A stretch of DNA of 64,000 bases from Bathymodiolus brooksi (Eukaryota; Mollusca; Bivalvia; Mytilida; Modiolidae), in assembly GCA_963680875.1 (NCBI GenBank), contig OY804586.1, positions 51,680,203-51,744,202 of the forward strand, given 5' to 3'. Under the pieces are notes generated by a model. The model ran no database searches. It had not been told where the DNA came from and saw only the letters and a program-made list of their open reading frames with translations. A program made the translations under genes and the position numbers. Positions within the stretch are counted from its first letter, which is position 1, and each line of letters starts with the position of its first letter. This document shows, one piece after another, positions 1 through 12,342 of this stretch.

Positions 1-51
1 TTAACATCTAAGGACAATCATGGTCGTTATAGTTGATTTATTGTTAGTTAC

Positions 52-102
52 TTAACATCTATGGACCATCATGGTCGTGATCGTTGATTTATTGTTAGTT
101 AC
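52..102 (+). repeat. Representative consensus monomer (G26 form)
   Basis: This unit matches the commonest sequence and can serve as the reference. It has 21 T, 12 A, 10 G and 8 C (35% GC). The bases at 25-28 read CGTG here; the almost equally common alternative has T at 26 (CTTG). The T26 form also creates a direct repeat, TTGAT at 26-30 and again at 33-37. Every unit start carries TTAA (1-4), and most units carry GATC (28-31) and CATG (19-22). Starting the unit at TTAAC is arbitrary; the sequence gives no natural monomer edge. Confidence 0.95.
64..76. other. Short dyad in each monomer (example copy)
   Basis: GACCATCATGGTC, unit positions 13-25, is an inverted repeat with 6-bp arms (GACCAT and ATGGTC) around one central base. 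It recurs in most of the 1,255 units. In the common T18C variant the core becomes ACCATGGT, a perfect 8-bp palindrome containing CCATGG. Recurrent variants that break an arm are A14G, C15T, A20G, G22A, G22T, G23A and C25G. Such dyads could bind a dimeric protein or extrude as a small hairpin; neither is shown by the sequence. Confidence 0.8.
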
Positions 103-352
103 TTAACATCTATGGACCATCATGGTCGTGATCGTTGATTTATTGTTAGTTACTTAACATCTATGGACCACCATGGTCTTGATCGTTGATTTATTGTTAG
201 TTACTTAACATCTATGGACCATCATGGTCGTGATCGTTCATTTATTTTTAGTTACTTAACATCTATGGACCACCATGGTCTTGACTGTTGATTTATTGTT
301 AGTTACTTAACATCTATGGACCGTCATGGTCGTGATCGTTGGTTTATTGTTA

Positions 353-362
353 GTTACGTAAC
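353..362. other. Palindromic monomer junction variant
   Basis: Where position 1 is G, the unit junction becomes GTTACGTAAC, a perfect 10-bp palindrome containing TACGTA. This occurs here and near 863, 1477, 2393, 7188 and in each copy of the 70-unit block. Another junction variant, T49A, gives GTTAGTAAC (4-bp arms around one base). Confidence 0.8.
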
Positions 363-459
363 ATCTATGGACCATCATGGTCGTGATCGTTGATTTATTG
401 TTAGTTACTTAACATCTATGGACCATCATGGTCTTGATCGTTGATTTATTGTTAGTTAC

Positions 460-969
460 TTAACATCTAAGGACAATCATGGTCGTTATAGTTGATTTAT
501 TGTTAGTTACTTAACATCTATGGACCATCATGGTCGTGATCGTTGATTTATTGTTAGTTACTTAACATCTATGGACCATCATGGTCGTGATCGTTGATTT
601 ATTGTTTGTTACTTAACATCTATGGACCATCATGGTTGTGATCGTTGATTTATTGTTAGTTACTTAACATCTATGGACCACCATGGTCTTGATCGTTGAT
701 TTATTGTTAGTTACTTAACATCTATGGACCATCATGGTCGTGATCGTTGATTTATTGTTAGTTACATAACATCTATGGACCACCATGGTCTTGACCGTTG
801 ATTTATTGTTAGTTACTTAACATCTATGGACCGTCATGGTCGTGATCGTTGATTTATTGTTAGTTACGTAACATCTATGGACCATCATGGTCGTGATCGT
901 TGATTTATTGTTAGTTACTTAACATCTATGGACCATCATGGTCTTGATCGTTGATTTATTGTTAGTTAT
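460..969 (+). repeat. Ten-unit relative of the first block
   Basis: This starts with the same T11A/C16A unit and ends with the same order (CCACC unit, CCGTC unit, GTTACG junction, T26 unit) as 1-459. It has one extra unit and lacks the TTCATTTATTTTTAG variant, so it is an older or separately altered copy. Its following units (970-1180, with a GCTAC junction, two T26 units, then GATCGATGATT) reappear after the third block at 2500-2710. Confidence 0.85.
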
Positions 970-2040
970 TTAACATCTATGGACCATCATGGTCGTGATC
1001 GTTGATTTATTGTTAGCTACTTAACATCTATGGACCATCATGGTCTTGATCGTTGATTTATTGTTAGTTACTTAACATCTATGGACCATCATGGTCTTGA
1101 TCGTTGATTTATTGTTAGTTACTTAACATCTATGGACCATCATGGTCGTGATCGATGATTTTTTGTTAGTTACTTAACATCTATGGACCATCATGGTCGT
1201 GATCGTTGATTTATTGTTAGTTATTTAACATCTATGGACCACCATTGTCTTGATCGTTGATTTATTGTTAGTTACTTAACATCTATGGACCACCATGGTC
1301 TTGATCGTTGATTTTTTGTTAGCTACTTAACATCTATGGACCATCATGGTCGTGATCGTTGATTTATTGTTAGTTATTTAACATCTATGGCCCACCATGG
1401 TCTTGATCGTTGATTTATTGTTAGTTACTTAACATCTATGGACCACCATGGTCTTGATCGTTGATTTTTTGTTAGTTACGTAACATCTATGGACCATCAT
1501 GGTCGTGATCGTTGATTTATTGTTAGTTACTTAACATCTATGGACCATCATGGTCTTGATCGTAGATTTATTGTTAGTTACTTAACATCTATGGACCATC
1601 ATGGTCGTTATAGTTGATTTATTGTTAGTTACTTAACATCTATGGACCAGCATGATCTTGATCGTTAATTTATTGTTAGTTACTTAACATCTATGGACCA
1701 TCATGGTCGTGAACGTTGATTTATTGTTAGTTACTTAACATCTATGGACCATCATGGTCGTGATCGTTGATTTATTGTTAGTAACTTAACATCTATGGAC
1801 CATCATGGTCTTGATCGTTGATTTATTGTTAGTTATTTAACATCTATGGACCATCGTGGTCGTGATCGTTGATTTATTGTTGGTTACTTAACATCTATGG
1901 ACCATCATGGTCTTGATCGTTGATTTATTGTTAGCTACTTAACATCTATGGACCATCATGGTCGTGATCGTTGATTTATTGTTAGTTACTTAACATCTAT
2001 GGACCATCATGGTCTTGATCGTTGATTTATTGTTAGTTAC
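970..2040 (+). repeat. Mixed monomers between block copies
   Basis: Twenty-one units carry scattered variants: GTTATTTAAC junctions, TTTTTTG in place of TTTATTG (near 1158, 1313 and 1466), GCTAC junctions, and singletons such as CATGATC near 1650. Short repeats of one to three units are visible, for example the GTTATTTAAC/CCACC pattern near 1222 and 1375. I see no long period shared with the rest of the window apart from the link to 2500-2710. Confidence 0.75.
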
Positions 2041-2499
2041 TTAACATCTAAGGACAATCATGGTCGTTATAGTTGATTTATTGTTAGTTACTTAACATCT
2101 ATGGACCATCATGGTCGTGATCGTTGATTTATTGTTAGTTACTTAACATCTATGGACCATCATGGTCGTGATCGTTGATTTATTGTTAGTTACTTAACAT
2201 CTATGGACCACCATGGTCTTGATCGTTGATTTATTGTTAGTTACTTAACATCTATGGACCATCATGGTCGTGATCGTTCATTTATTTTTAGTTACTTAAC
2301 ATCTATGGACCACCATGGTCTTGACTGTTGATTTATTGTTAGTTACTTAACATCTATGGACCGTCATGGTCGTGATCGTTGATTTATTGTTAGTTACGTA
2401 ACATCTATGGACCATCATGGTCGTGATCGTTGATTTATTGTTAGTTACTTAACATATATGGACCATCATGGTCTTGATCGTTGATTTATTGTTAGTTAC
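2041..2499 (+). repeat. Nine-unit block, third copy
   Basis: Exactly 2,040 bp (40 units) after the window start, the nine-unit block returns with the same private variants as 1-459, including TTCATTTATTTTTAG and CTTGACTG. Only two differences are visible. It is therefore closer to the first copy than to 460-969, although the latter is nearer. This suggests a larger 40-unit period whose other parts lie to the left of the window or have since been altered. Confidence 0.88.
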
Positions 2500-4029
2500 T
2501 TAACATCTATGGACCATCATGGTCGTGATCGTTGATTTATTGTTAGCTACTTAACATCTATGGACCATCATGGTCTTGATCGTTGATTTATTGTTAGTTA
2601 CTTAACATCTATGGACCATCATGGTCTTGATCGTTGATTTATTGTTAGTTACTTAACATCTATGGACCATCATGGTCGTGATCGATGATTTATTGTTAGT
2701 TACTTAACATCTATCGACCATCATGGTCGTGATCGTTGATTTATTGTTAGTTACTTAACATCTATCGACCATCATGGTCTTGATCGTTGATTTATTGTTA
2801 GTTACTTAACATCTATGGATCATCATGGTCGTGATCGTTGATTTATTGTTAGTTACTTAACATCTATGGACCATCATGGTCTTGATCGTTGATTTATTGT
2901 TAGTTACTTAACATCTATGGACCATCATGGTCTTGATCGTTGATTTATTGTTAGTTATTTAACATCTATGGACCATCATGGTCGTGATCGTTGATTTATT
3001 GTTAGTAACTTAACATCTATGGACCATCATGGTCTTGATGGTTGATTTATTGTTAGTTATTTAACATCTATGGACCATCATGGTCTTGATTGTTGATTTA
3101 TTGTTAGTTACTTAACATCTATGGACCATCATGGTCGTGATCGTTGATTTATTGTTAGTTACTTAACATCTATGGACCATCATGGTCGTGATCGTTGATT
3201 TTTTGTTAGTTACTTAACATCTATGGACCACCATGGTCTTGATCGTTGATTTATTGTTAGTTACTTAACATCTATTGACCATCATGGTCTTGATTGTTGA
3301 TTTATTGTTAGTTACTTAACATCTATGGACCATCATGGTCGTGATCGTTGATTTATTGCTAGTTACTTAACATCTATGGACCATCATGGTCGTGATCGTT
3401 GATTTATTGCTAGTTACTTAATATCTATGGACCATCATGGTCTTGATCGTTGATTTATTGTTAGTTACTTAACATCTAGGGACCACCATGGTCGTGATCG
3501 TTGATTTATTGTTAGTTACTTAACATCTATGGACCATCATGGTCGTGATCGTTGATTTATTGTTAGTTACTTAACATGTATGGACCATCATGGTCGTGAT
3601 CGTTGATTTATTGTTAGTTACTTAACATCTATGGACCACCATGGTCGTGATCGTTGATTTATTGTTAGTTACTTAACATCTATGGACCATCATGTTCGTG
3701 ATCGTTGATTTATTGTTAGTTACTTAACATCTTTGGACCGTCATGGTCTTGATCGTTGATTTATTGTTAGTTACTTAACATCTATGGACCATCATGGTCT
3801 TGATCTTTGATTTATTGTTAGTTTCTTAACATCTATGGACCACCATGGTCTTGATCGTTGATTTATTGTTAGTTACTTAACATCTATGGACCATCATGGT
3901 CGTTATAATTGATTTATTGTTAGTAACTTAACATCTATGGACCATCATGGTCTTGATCGTTGATTTATTGTTAGTTACTTAACATCTATGGAACATCATG
4001 GTCTTGATCGTTGATTTATTGTTAGTTAC
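2500..4029 (+). repeat. Least homogenised stretch of the array
   Basis: Thirty units here carry many changes seen once or twice in the window: GGATCAT near 2817, GATGGTTG near 3038, TTAATATC near 3419, CTAGGG near 3477, ACATGT near 3576, CTTTGG near 3732, GATCTTTG near 3803 and GTTTCTT near 3832. No long HOR copy of this segment is visible elsewhere. It sits directly before the very uniform 70-unit pair, so the boundary at 4030 separates older, mutated monomers from recently amplified ones. Confidence 0.8.
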
Positions 4030-7000
4030 TTAACATCTATGGACCATCATGGTCTTGATCGTTGATTTATTGTTAGTTACTTAACATCTATGGACCATCA
4101 TGGTCTTGATCGTTGATTTATTGTTAGTTACTTAACATCTATGGACCATCATGGTGTTGATCGTTGATTTATTGTTAGTTACTTAACATCTATGGACCAT
4201 CATGGTGTTGATCGTTGATTTATTGTTAGTTACTTAACATCTATGGACCATCATGGTGTTGATCGTTGATTTATTGTTAGTTACTTAACATCTATGGACT
4301 ATCATGGTGGTGATCGTTGATTTATTGTTAGTTACTTAACATCTATGGACCATCATGGTGTTGATCGTTGATTTATTGTTAGTTACTTAACATCTATGGA
4401 CCATCATGGTGTTGATCGTTGATTTATTGTTAGTTACCTAACATCTATGGACCATCATGGTCGTGATCGTTGATTTATTGTTAGTTACTTAACATCTATG
4501 GACCATCATGGTCGTGATCGTTGATTTATTGTTAGTTACTTAACATCTATGGACCATCATGGTCTTGATCGTTGATTTATTGTTAGTTACTTAACATCTA
4601 TGGACCATCATGGTCTTGATCGTTGATTTATTGTTAGTTACTTAACATCTATGGACCATCATGGTGGTGATCGTTTATTTATTGTTAGTTACTTAACATC
4701 TATGGACCATCATGGTCTTGATCGTTGATTTATTGTTAGTTACTTAACATCTATGGACCATCATGGTCTTGATCGTTGATTTATTGTTAGTTACTTAACA
4801 TCTATGGACCATCATGGTCGTGATCGTTGATTTATTGTTAGTTACTTAACATCTATGGAACATCATGGTCTTGATCGTTGATTTATTGTTAGTTACTTAA
4901 CATCTATGGACCATCATGGTGGTGATCGTTGATTTATTGTTAGTTATTTAACATCTATGGACCATCATGGTCGTGATCGTTGATTTATTGTTAGTTACTT
5001 AACATCTATGGACCATCATGGTCGTGATCGTTGATTTATTGTTAGTTACTCAACATCTATGGACCATCATGGTCGTGATAGTTGATTTATTGTTAGTTAC
5101 TTAACATCTATGGACCATCATGGTCTTGATCGTTGATTTTTTGTTAGTTACTTAACATCTATGGACGATCATGGTCGTGATAGTTGATTTATTGTTAGTT
5201 ACTTAACATCTATGGACCATCATGGTCTTGATCGTTGATTTATTGTTAGTTACTTAACATCTATGGACCATCATGGTCGTGATAGTTGATTTATTGTTAG
5301 TTACTTAACATCTATGGACCATCATGGTCTTGATCGTTGATTTATTGTTAGTTACTTAACATCTATGGACCATCATGGTCGTGATCGTTGATTTATTGTT
5401 AGTTACTTAACATCTATGGACCATCATGGTGTTGATCGTTGATTTATTGTTAGTTACTTAACATCTATGGGCCATCATGGTCGTGATCGTTGATTTATTG
5501 TTAGTTACTTAACATCTATGGACCATCATGGTCGTGATCGTTGATTTATTGTTAGTTACTTAACATCTATGGACCATCATGGTCTTGATCGTTGATTTAT
5601 TGTTAGTTACTTAACATCTATGGACCATCATGGTCGTGATCGTTGATTTATTGTTAGTTACTTAACATCTATGGACCATCATGGTCTTGATCGTTGATTT
5701 ATTGTTCGTTACTTAACATCTATGGACCATCATGGTCGTGATCGTTGATTTATTGTTAGTTACTTAACATCTATCGACCATCATGGCCTTCATCATTGAT
5801 TTATTGTTCGTAACTTAACATCTATGGACCATCGTGGCCTTGATCGTTGATTTATTGTTAGTTACTTAACATCTATGGACCATCATGGTCGTGATCGTTG
5901 ATTTATTGTTAGTTACTTAACATCTATGCACCATCATGGTCTTGATCGTTGATTTATTGTTAGTTACTTAACATCTATGGACCATCATGGTCTTGATCGT
6001 TGATTTATTGTTAGTTACTTAACATCTATCGACCATCATGGTCGTGATCGTTGATTTATTGTTAGCTACTTAACATCTATGGACCATCATGGTCGTGATC
6101 GTTGATTTATTGTTAGTTACTTAACATCTATGGACCATCATGGTCTTGATCGTTGATTTATTGTTAGTTACTTAACATCTATGGACCATCATGGTCGTGA
6201 TCGTTGATTTATTGTTCTTTACTTAACATCTATGGACCATCATGGTCGTGATCGTTGATTTATTGTTAGTTACTTAACATCTATGGACCATCATGGTCGT
6301 GATCGTTGATTTATTGTTAGTTACTTAACATCTATGAACCATCATGGTCTTGATCGTTGATTTATTGTTAGTTACTTAACATCTATGGGCCATGATGGTC
6401 GTGATCGTTGATTTATTGTTAGTTACTTAACATCTATGGACCATCATGGTCTTGATCGTTGATTTATTGTTAGTTACTTAACATCTATGGACCATCATGG
6501 TCTTGATCGTTGATTTATTGTTAGTTACTTAACATCTATGGACCATCATGGTCGTGATCGTTGATTTATTGTTAGTTACTTAACATCTATGGACCATCAT
6601 GGTCTTGATCGTTGATTTATTGTTAGTTACTTAACATCTATCGACCATCATGGTCTTGATCATTGATTTATTGTTAGTAACTTAACATCTATGGACCATC
6701 ATGGTCGTGATCGTTGATTTATTGTTAGTTACTTAACATCTATGGACCATCATAGTCTTGATCCTTGATTTATTGTTAGTAACTTAACATCTATGGACCA
6801 TCATGATCGTCATCGTTGATTTATTGTTAGTTACTTAACATCTATCGTCCATCATGGTCTTGATCGTCGATTTATTGTTAGTTACTTAACATCTATGGAC
6901 CATCATGGTCGTGATCGTTGATTTATTGTTAGTTACTTAACATCTATGGACCATCATGGTCTTGATCGTTGATTTATTGTTAGTAAATTAACATCTATGG

Positions 7001-7599
7001 ACCACCATGGTCTTGATCGTTGATTTATTGTTAGTAACTTAACATCTATGGACCATCATGGTCTTGATCGTCGATTTATTGTTAGTTACTTAACATCTAT
7101 GGACCATCATGGTGGTGTTCGTTGATTTATTGTTAGTAACTTAACATCTATGGACCATCATGGTCGTGATCGTTGATTTATTGTTAGTTACGTAACATCT
7201 ATGGACCATCATGGTCTTGATCGTTGATTTATTGTTAGTTACTTAACATCTATGGACCATCATTGTCTTGATCGTTGATTTATTGTTAGTTACTAAACAT
7301 CTATGGACCATCATGGTCGTGATCGTTGATTTATTGTTAGTTACTTAACATCTATGGGCCATCATGGTCGTGATCGTTGATTTATTGTTAGTTACTTAAC
7401 ATCTATGGACCATCATGGTCGTGATCGTTGATTTATTGTTAGTTACTTAACATCTATGGACCATCATAGTCGTGATCGTTGATTTATTGTTAGTTACTTA
7501 ACATCTATGGACCATCATGGTCGTGATCGTTGATTTATTGTTAGTTACTTAACATCTATGGACCATCATAGTCGTGATCGTTGATTTATTGTTAGTTAC
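4030..7599 (+). repeat. 70-unit higher-order repeat, copy 1
   Basis: This 3,570-bp block is followed immediately by a second copy with the same order of variants. Its markers, in order, are: three GGTGTTG units, a GGACTATC/GGTGGTG unit, two more GGTGTTG units and a TACCTAAC junction; GTTTATTTATT; GAACATC; ACTCAAC near 5050; several GATAGTTG units; GGCCTTCATCATTG near 5786; GAACC and GGGCCATGATGG; the three-unit signature at 6733; GGTGGTGTTCG; TACTAAAC; and a run of CATAGTCG units. I see three single-base differences from copy 2 over 3,570 bp. The left edge is exact: the preceding unit does not match the unit before copy 2. Confidence 0.95.
6733..6885 (+). repeat. Three-unit signature (first of 18 copies)
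   Basis: Three consecutive units carry a distinctive set of changes. Unit 1 reads CATAGTCTTGATCCTTG and ends in GTAAC; unit 2 reads CATGATCGTCATCG; unit 3 reads TATCGTCC and later GATCGTCGAT. The set occurs at 6733, 10303, 14689, 17902, 22288, 24430, 25195, 27337, 29632, 33763 (with a deletion), 37230, 40494, 42534, 44472, 48195, 52785, 59873 and 62881. Units 2 and 3 alone recur at 36363. The spacings are 70, 86, 63, 86, 42, 15, 42, 45, 81, 68, 64, 40, 38, 73, 90, 139 and 59 units. It is absent from the first 6.7 kb. It is the best tracer of the block history. Confidence 0.95.
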
Positions 7600-10500
7600 T
7601 TAACATCTATGGACCATCATGGTCTTGATCGTTGATTTATTGTTAGTTACTTAACATCTATGGACCATCATGGTCTTGATCGTTGATTTATTGTTAGTTA
7701 CTTAACATCTATGGACCATCATGGTGTTGATCGTTGATTTATTGTTAGTTACTTAACATCTATGGACCATCATGGTGTTGATCGTTGATTTATTGTTAGT
7801 TACTTAACATCTATGGACCATCATGGTGTTGATCGTTGATTTATTGTTAGTTACTTAACATCTATGGACTATCATGGTGGTGATCGTTGATTTATTGTTA
7901 GTTACTTAACATCTATGGACCATCATGGTGTTGATCGTTGATTTATTGTTAGTTACTTAACATCTATGGACCATCATGGTGTTGATCGTTGATTTATTGT
8001 TAGTTACCTAACATCTATGGACCATCATGGTCGTGATCGTTGATTTATTGTTAGTTACTTAACATCTATGGACCATCATGGTCGTGATCGTTGATTTATT
8101 GTTAGTTACTTAACATCTATGGACCATCATGGTCTTGATCGTTGATTTATTGTTAGTTACTTAACATCTATGGACCATCATGGTCTTGATCGTTGATTTA
8201 TTGTTAGTTACTTAACATCTATGGACCATCATGGTGGTGATCGTTTATTTATTGTTAGTTACTTAACATCTATGGACCATCATGGTCTTGATCGTTGATT
8301 TATTGTTAGTTACTTAACATCTATGGACCATCATGGTCTTGATCGTTGATTTATTGTTAGTTACTTAACATCTATGGACCATCATGGTCGTGATCGTTGA
8401 TTTATTGTTAGTTACTTAACATCTATGGAACATCATGGTCTTGATCGTTGATTTATTGTTAGTTACTTAACATCTATGGACCATCATGGTGGTGATCGTT
8501 GATTTATTGTTAGTTACTTAACATCTATGGACCATCATGGTCGTGATCGTTGATTTATTGTTAGTTACTTAACATCTATGGACCATCATGGTCGTGATCG
8601 TTGATTTATTGTTAGTTACTCAACATCTATGGACCATCATGGTCGTGATAGTTGATTTATTGTTAGTTACTTAACATCTATGGACCATCATGGTCTTGAT
8701 CGTTGATTTTTTGTTAGTTACTTAACATCTATGGACGATCATGGTCGTGATAGTTGATTTATTGTTAGTTACTTAACATCTATGGACCATCATGGTCTTG
8801 ATCGTTGATTTATTGTTAGTTACTTAACATCTATGGACCATCATGGTCGTGATAGTTGATTTATTGTTAGTTACTTAACATCTATGGACCATCATGGTCT
8901 TGATCGTTGATTTATTGTTAGTTACTTAACATCTATGGACCATCATGGTCGTGATCGTTGATTTATTGTTAGTTACTTAACATCTATGGACCATCATGGT
9001 GTTGATCGTTGATTTATTGTTAGTTACTTAACATCTATGGGCCATCATGGTCGTGATCGTTGATTTATTGTTAGTTACTTAACATCTATGGACCATCATG
9101 GTCGTGATCGTTGATTTATTGTTAGTTACTTAACATCTATGGACCATCATGGTCTTGATCGTTGATTTATTGTTAGTTACTTAACATCTATGGACCATCA
9201 TGGTCGTGATCGTTGATTTATTGTTAGTTACTTAACATCTATGGACCATCATGGTCTTGATCGTTGATTTATTGTTCGTTACTTAACATCTATGGACCAT
9301 CATGGTCGTGATCGTTGATTTATTGTTAGTTACTTAACATCTATCGACCATCATGGCCTTCATCATTGATTTATTGTTCGTAACTTAACATCTATGGACC
9401 ATCGTGGCCTTGATCGTTGATTTATTGTTAGTTACTTAACATCTATGGACCATCATGGTCGTGATCGTTGATTTATTGTTAGTTACTTAACATCTATGCA
9501 CCATCATGGTCTTGATCGTTGATTTATTGTTAGTTACTTAACATCTATGGACCATCATGGTCTTGATCGTTGATTTATTGTTAGTTACTTAACATCTATC
9601 GACCATCATGGTCGTGATCGTTGATTTATTGTTAGCTACTTAACATCTATGGACCATCATGGTCGTGATCGTTGATTTATTGTTAGTTACTTAACATCTA
9701 TGGACCATCATGGTCTTGATCGTTGATTTATTGTTAGTTACTTAACATCTATGGACCATCATGGTCGTGATCGTTGATTTATTGTTCTTTACTTAACATC
9801 TATGGACCATCATGGTCGTGATCGTTGATTTATTGTTAGTTACTTAACATCTATGGACCATCATGGTCGTGATCGTTGATTTATTGTTAGTTACTTAACA
9901 TCTATGAACCATCATGGTCTTGATCGTTGATTTATTGTTAGTTACTTAACATCTATGGGCCATGATGGTCGTGATCGTTGATTTATTGTTAGTTACTTAA
10001 CATCTATGGACCATCATGGTCTTGATCGTTGATTTATTGTTAGTTACTTAACATCTATGGACCATCATGGTCTTGATCGTTGATTTATTGTTAGTTACTT
10101 AACATCTATGGACCATCATGGTCGTGATCGTTGATTTATTGTTAGTTACTTAACATCTATGGACCATCATGGTCTTGATCGTTGATTTATTGTTAGTTAC
10201 TTAACATCTATCGACCATCATGGTCTTGATCATTGATTTATTGTTAGTAACTTAACATCTATGGACCATCATGGTCGTGATCGTTGATTTATTGTTAGTT
10301 ACTTAACATCTATGGACCATCATAGTCTTGATCCTTGATTTATTGTTAGTAACTTAACATCTATGGACCATCATGATCGTCATCGTTGATTTATTGTTAG
10401 TTACTTAACATCTATCGTCCATCATGGTCTTGATCGTCGATTTATTGTTAGTTACTTAACATCTATGGACCATCATGGTCGTGATCGTTGATTTATTGTT

Positions 10501-11169
10501 AGTTACTTAACATCTATGGACCATCATGGTCTTGATCGTTGATTTATTGTTAGTAAATTAACATCTATGGACCACCATGGTCTTGATCGTTGATTTATTG
10601 TTAGTAACTTAACATCTATGGACCATCATGGTCTTGATAGTCGATTTATTGTTAGTTACTTAACATCTATGGACCATCATGGTGGTGTTCGTTGATTTAT
10701 TGTTAGTAACTTAACATCTATGGACCATCATGGTCGTGATCGTTGATTTATTGTTAGTTACGTAACATCTATGGACCATCATGGTCTTGATCGTTGATTT
10801 ATTGTTAGTTACTTAACATCTATGGACCATCATTGTCTTGATCGTTGATTTATTGTTAGTTACTTAACATCTATGGACCATCATGGTCGTGATCGTTGAT
10901 TTATTGTTAGTTACTTAACATCTATGGGCCATCATGGTCGTGATCGTTGATTTATTGTTAGTTACTTAACATCTATGGACCATCATGGTCGTGATCGTTG
11001 ATTTATTGTTAGTTACTTAACATCTATGGACCATCATAGTCGTGATCGTTGATTTATTGTTAGTTACTTAACATCTATGGACCATCATGGTCGTGATCGT
11101 TGATTTATTGTTAGTTACTTAACATCTATGGACCATCATAGTCGTGATCGTTGATTTATTGTTAGTTAC
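7600..11169 (+). repeat. 70-unit higher-order repeat, copy 2
   Basis: This abuts copy 1 without any gap and keeps monomer phase. The visible differences from copy 1 are at the junction near 4947/8517 (GTTATTTAAC versus GTTACTTAAC), near 7069/10639 (GATCGTCG versus GATAGTCG) and near 7294/10864 (CTAAAC versus CTTAAC). Identity is thus about 99.9%, much higher than between neighbouring monomers, as expected of a recent block duplication. Copy 2 ends where the CATAGTCG run gives way to a unit with GATAGATGATT. Confidence 0.95.
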
Positions 11170-12342
11170 TTAACATCTATGGACCATCATGGTCGTGATA
11201 GATGATTTATTGTTAGTTACTTAACATCTATGGACCATCATGGTCGTGATCGTTGATTTATTGTTAGTTACTTAACATCTATGGACCATCATGGTCTTGA
11301 TCGTTGATTTATTGTTAGTTACTTAACATCTATGGGCCATCATGGTCGTGATCGTTGATTTATTGTTAGTTACTTAACATCTATGGACCATCATGGTCGT
11401 GATCGTTGATTTATTGTTAGTTACTTAACATCTATGGACCATCATAGTCGTGATCGTTGATTTATTGTTAGTTACTTAACATCTATGGACCATCATGGTC
11501 GTCATCGTTGATTTATTGTTAGTTACTTAACATCTATGGGCCATCGTGGTCTTGATCGTTGATTTATTGTTAGTTACTTAACATCTATGGGCCATCATGG
11601 TCGTGATCGTTGATTTATTGTTAGTTACTTAACATCTATGGACCATCATGGTCGTGATCGTTGATTTATTGTTAGTTACTTAACATCTATGGACCATCAT
11701 GGTCTTGATCGTTGATTTATTGTTAGTTACTTAACATCTATGGACCATCATGGTCGTGATCGTTGATTTATTGTTAGTTACTTAACATCTATGGACCATC
11801 ATGGTCTTGATCGTTGATTTATTGTTCGTTACTTAACATCTATGGACCATCATGGTCGTGATCGTTGATTTATTGTTAGTTACTTAACATCTATCGACCA
11901 TCATGGCCTTGATCATTGATTTATTGTTAGTAACTTAACATCTATGGACCATCGTGGCTTTGATCGTTGATTTATTGTTAGTTACTTAACATCTATGGAC
12001 CATCATGGTCGTGATCGTTGATTTATTGTTAGTTACTTAACATCTATGCACCATCATGGTCTTGATCGTTGATTTATTGTTAGTTACTTAACATCTATGG
12101 ACCATCATGGTCTTGATCGTTGATTTATTGTTAGTTACTTAACATCTATGGACCATCATGGTCGTGATCGTTGATTTATTGTTCGTTACTTAACATCTAT
12201 GGACCATCATGGTCGTGATCGTTGATTTATTGTTAGTTACTTAACATCTATGGACCATCATGGTCGTGATCGTTGATTTATTGTTAGTTACTAAACATCT
12301 ATGAACCATCATGGTCTTGATCGTTGATTTATTGTTAGTTAC
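11170..12342 (+). repeat. 23-unit linker module, copy 1
   Basis: The module begins with a GATAGATGATT unit, then shows GGGCCATC, CATAGTCG, GTCGTCATCG, GGGCCATCGTGG, GGCCTTGATCATTG, CATCGTGGCTTTG, GCACC and GTTCGTTAC units. It ends with a CTAAAC junction leading into GAACC. The same order recurs at 18769-19941 (7,599 bp away), 22900-24072 and 25807-26979. It always follows a unit from the end of a 70-unit-type block. The versions here and at 18769 lead into the GGTGTTG marker block; the later two lead into GGGCCATGATGG instead. Confidence 0.88.

Larger units (their letters stand above)
1..459 (+). repeat. Nine-unit block, first copy
   Basis: The first nine units form a recognisable block. It opens with a unit carrying T11A and C16A plus CGTTATAG at 25-32. 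A later unit has TTCATTTATTTTTAG, followed by one with CTTGACTG and one with CCGTC whose junction reads GTTACGTAAC. The same ordered set recurs at 2041-2499, 40 units away, with only two differences that I see: an A-to-G near 342 here and a C-to-A near 2456 there. A ten-unit relative occupies 460-969. Confidence 0.9.

Noticed and set aside
353..362. Operator or promoter at GTTACGTAAC
   Set aside because: The palindrome is a one-base variant of the normal unit junction and has no gene near it, so a regulatory reading has no support.
5702..5722. CENP-B box-like TTCG at GTTCGTTAC junctions
   Set aside because: The A46C variant gives TTCG, but the required CGGG half of the box is missing in the following bases, here and in the other copies I examined.
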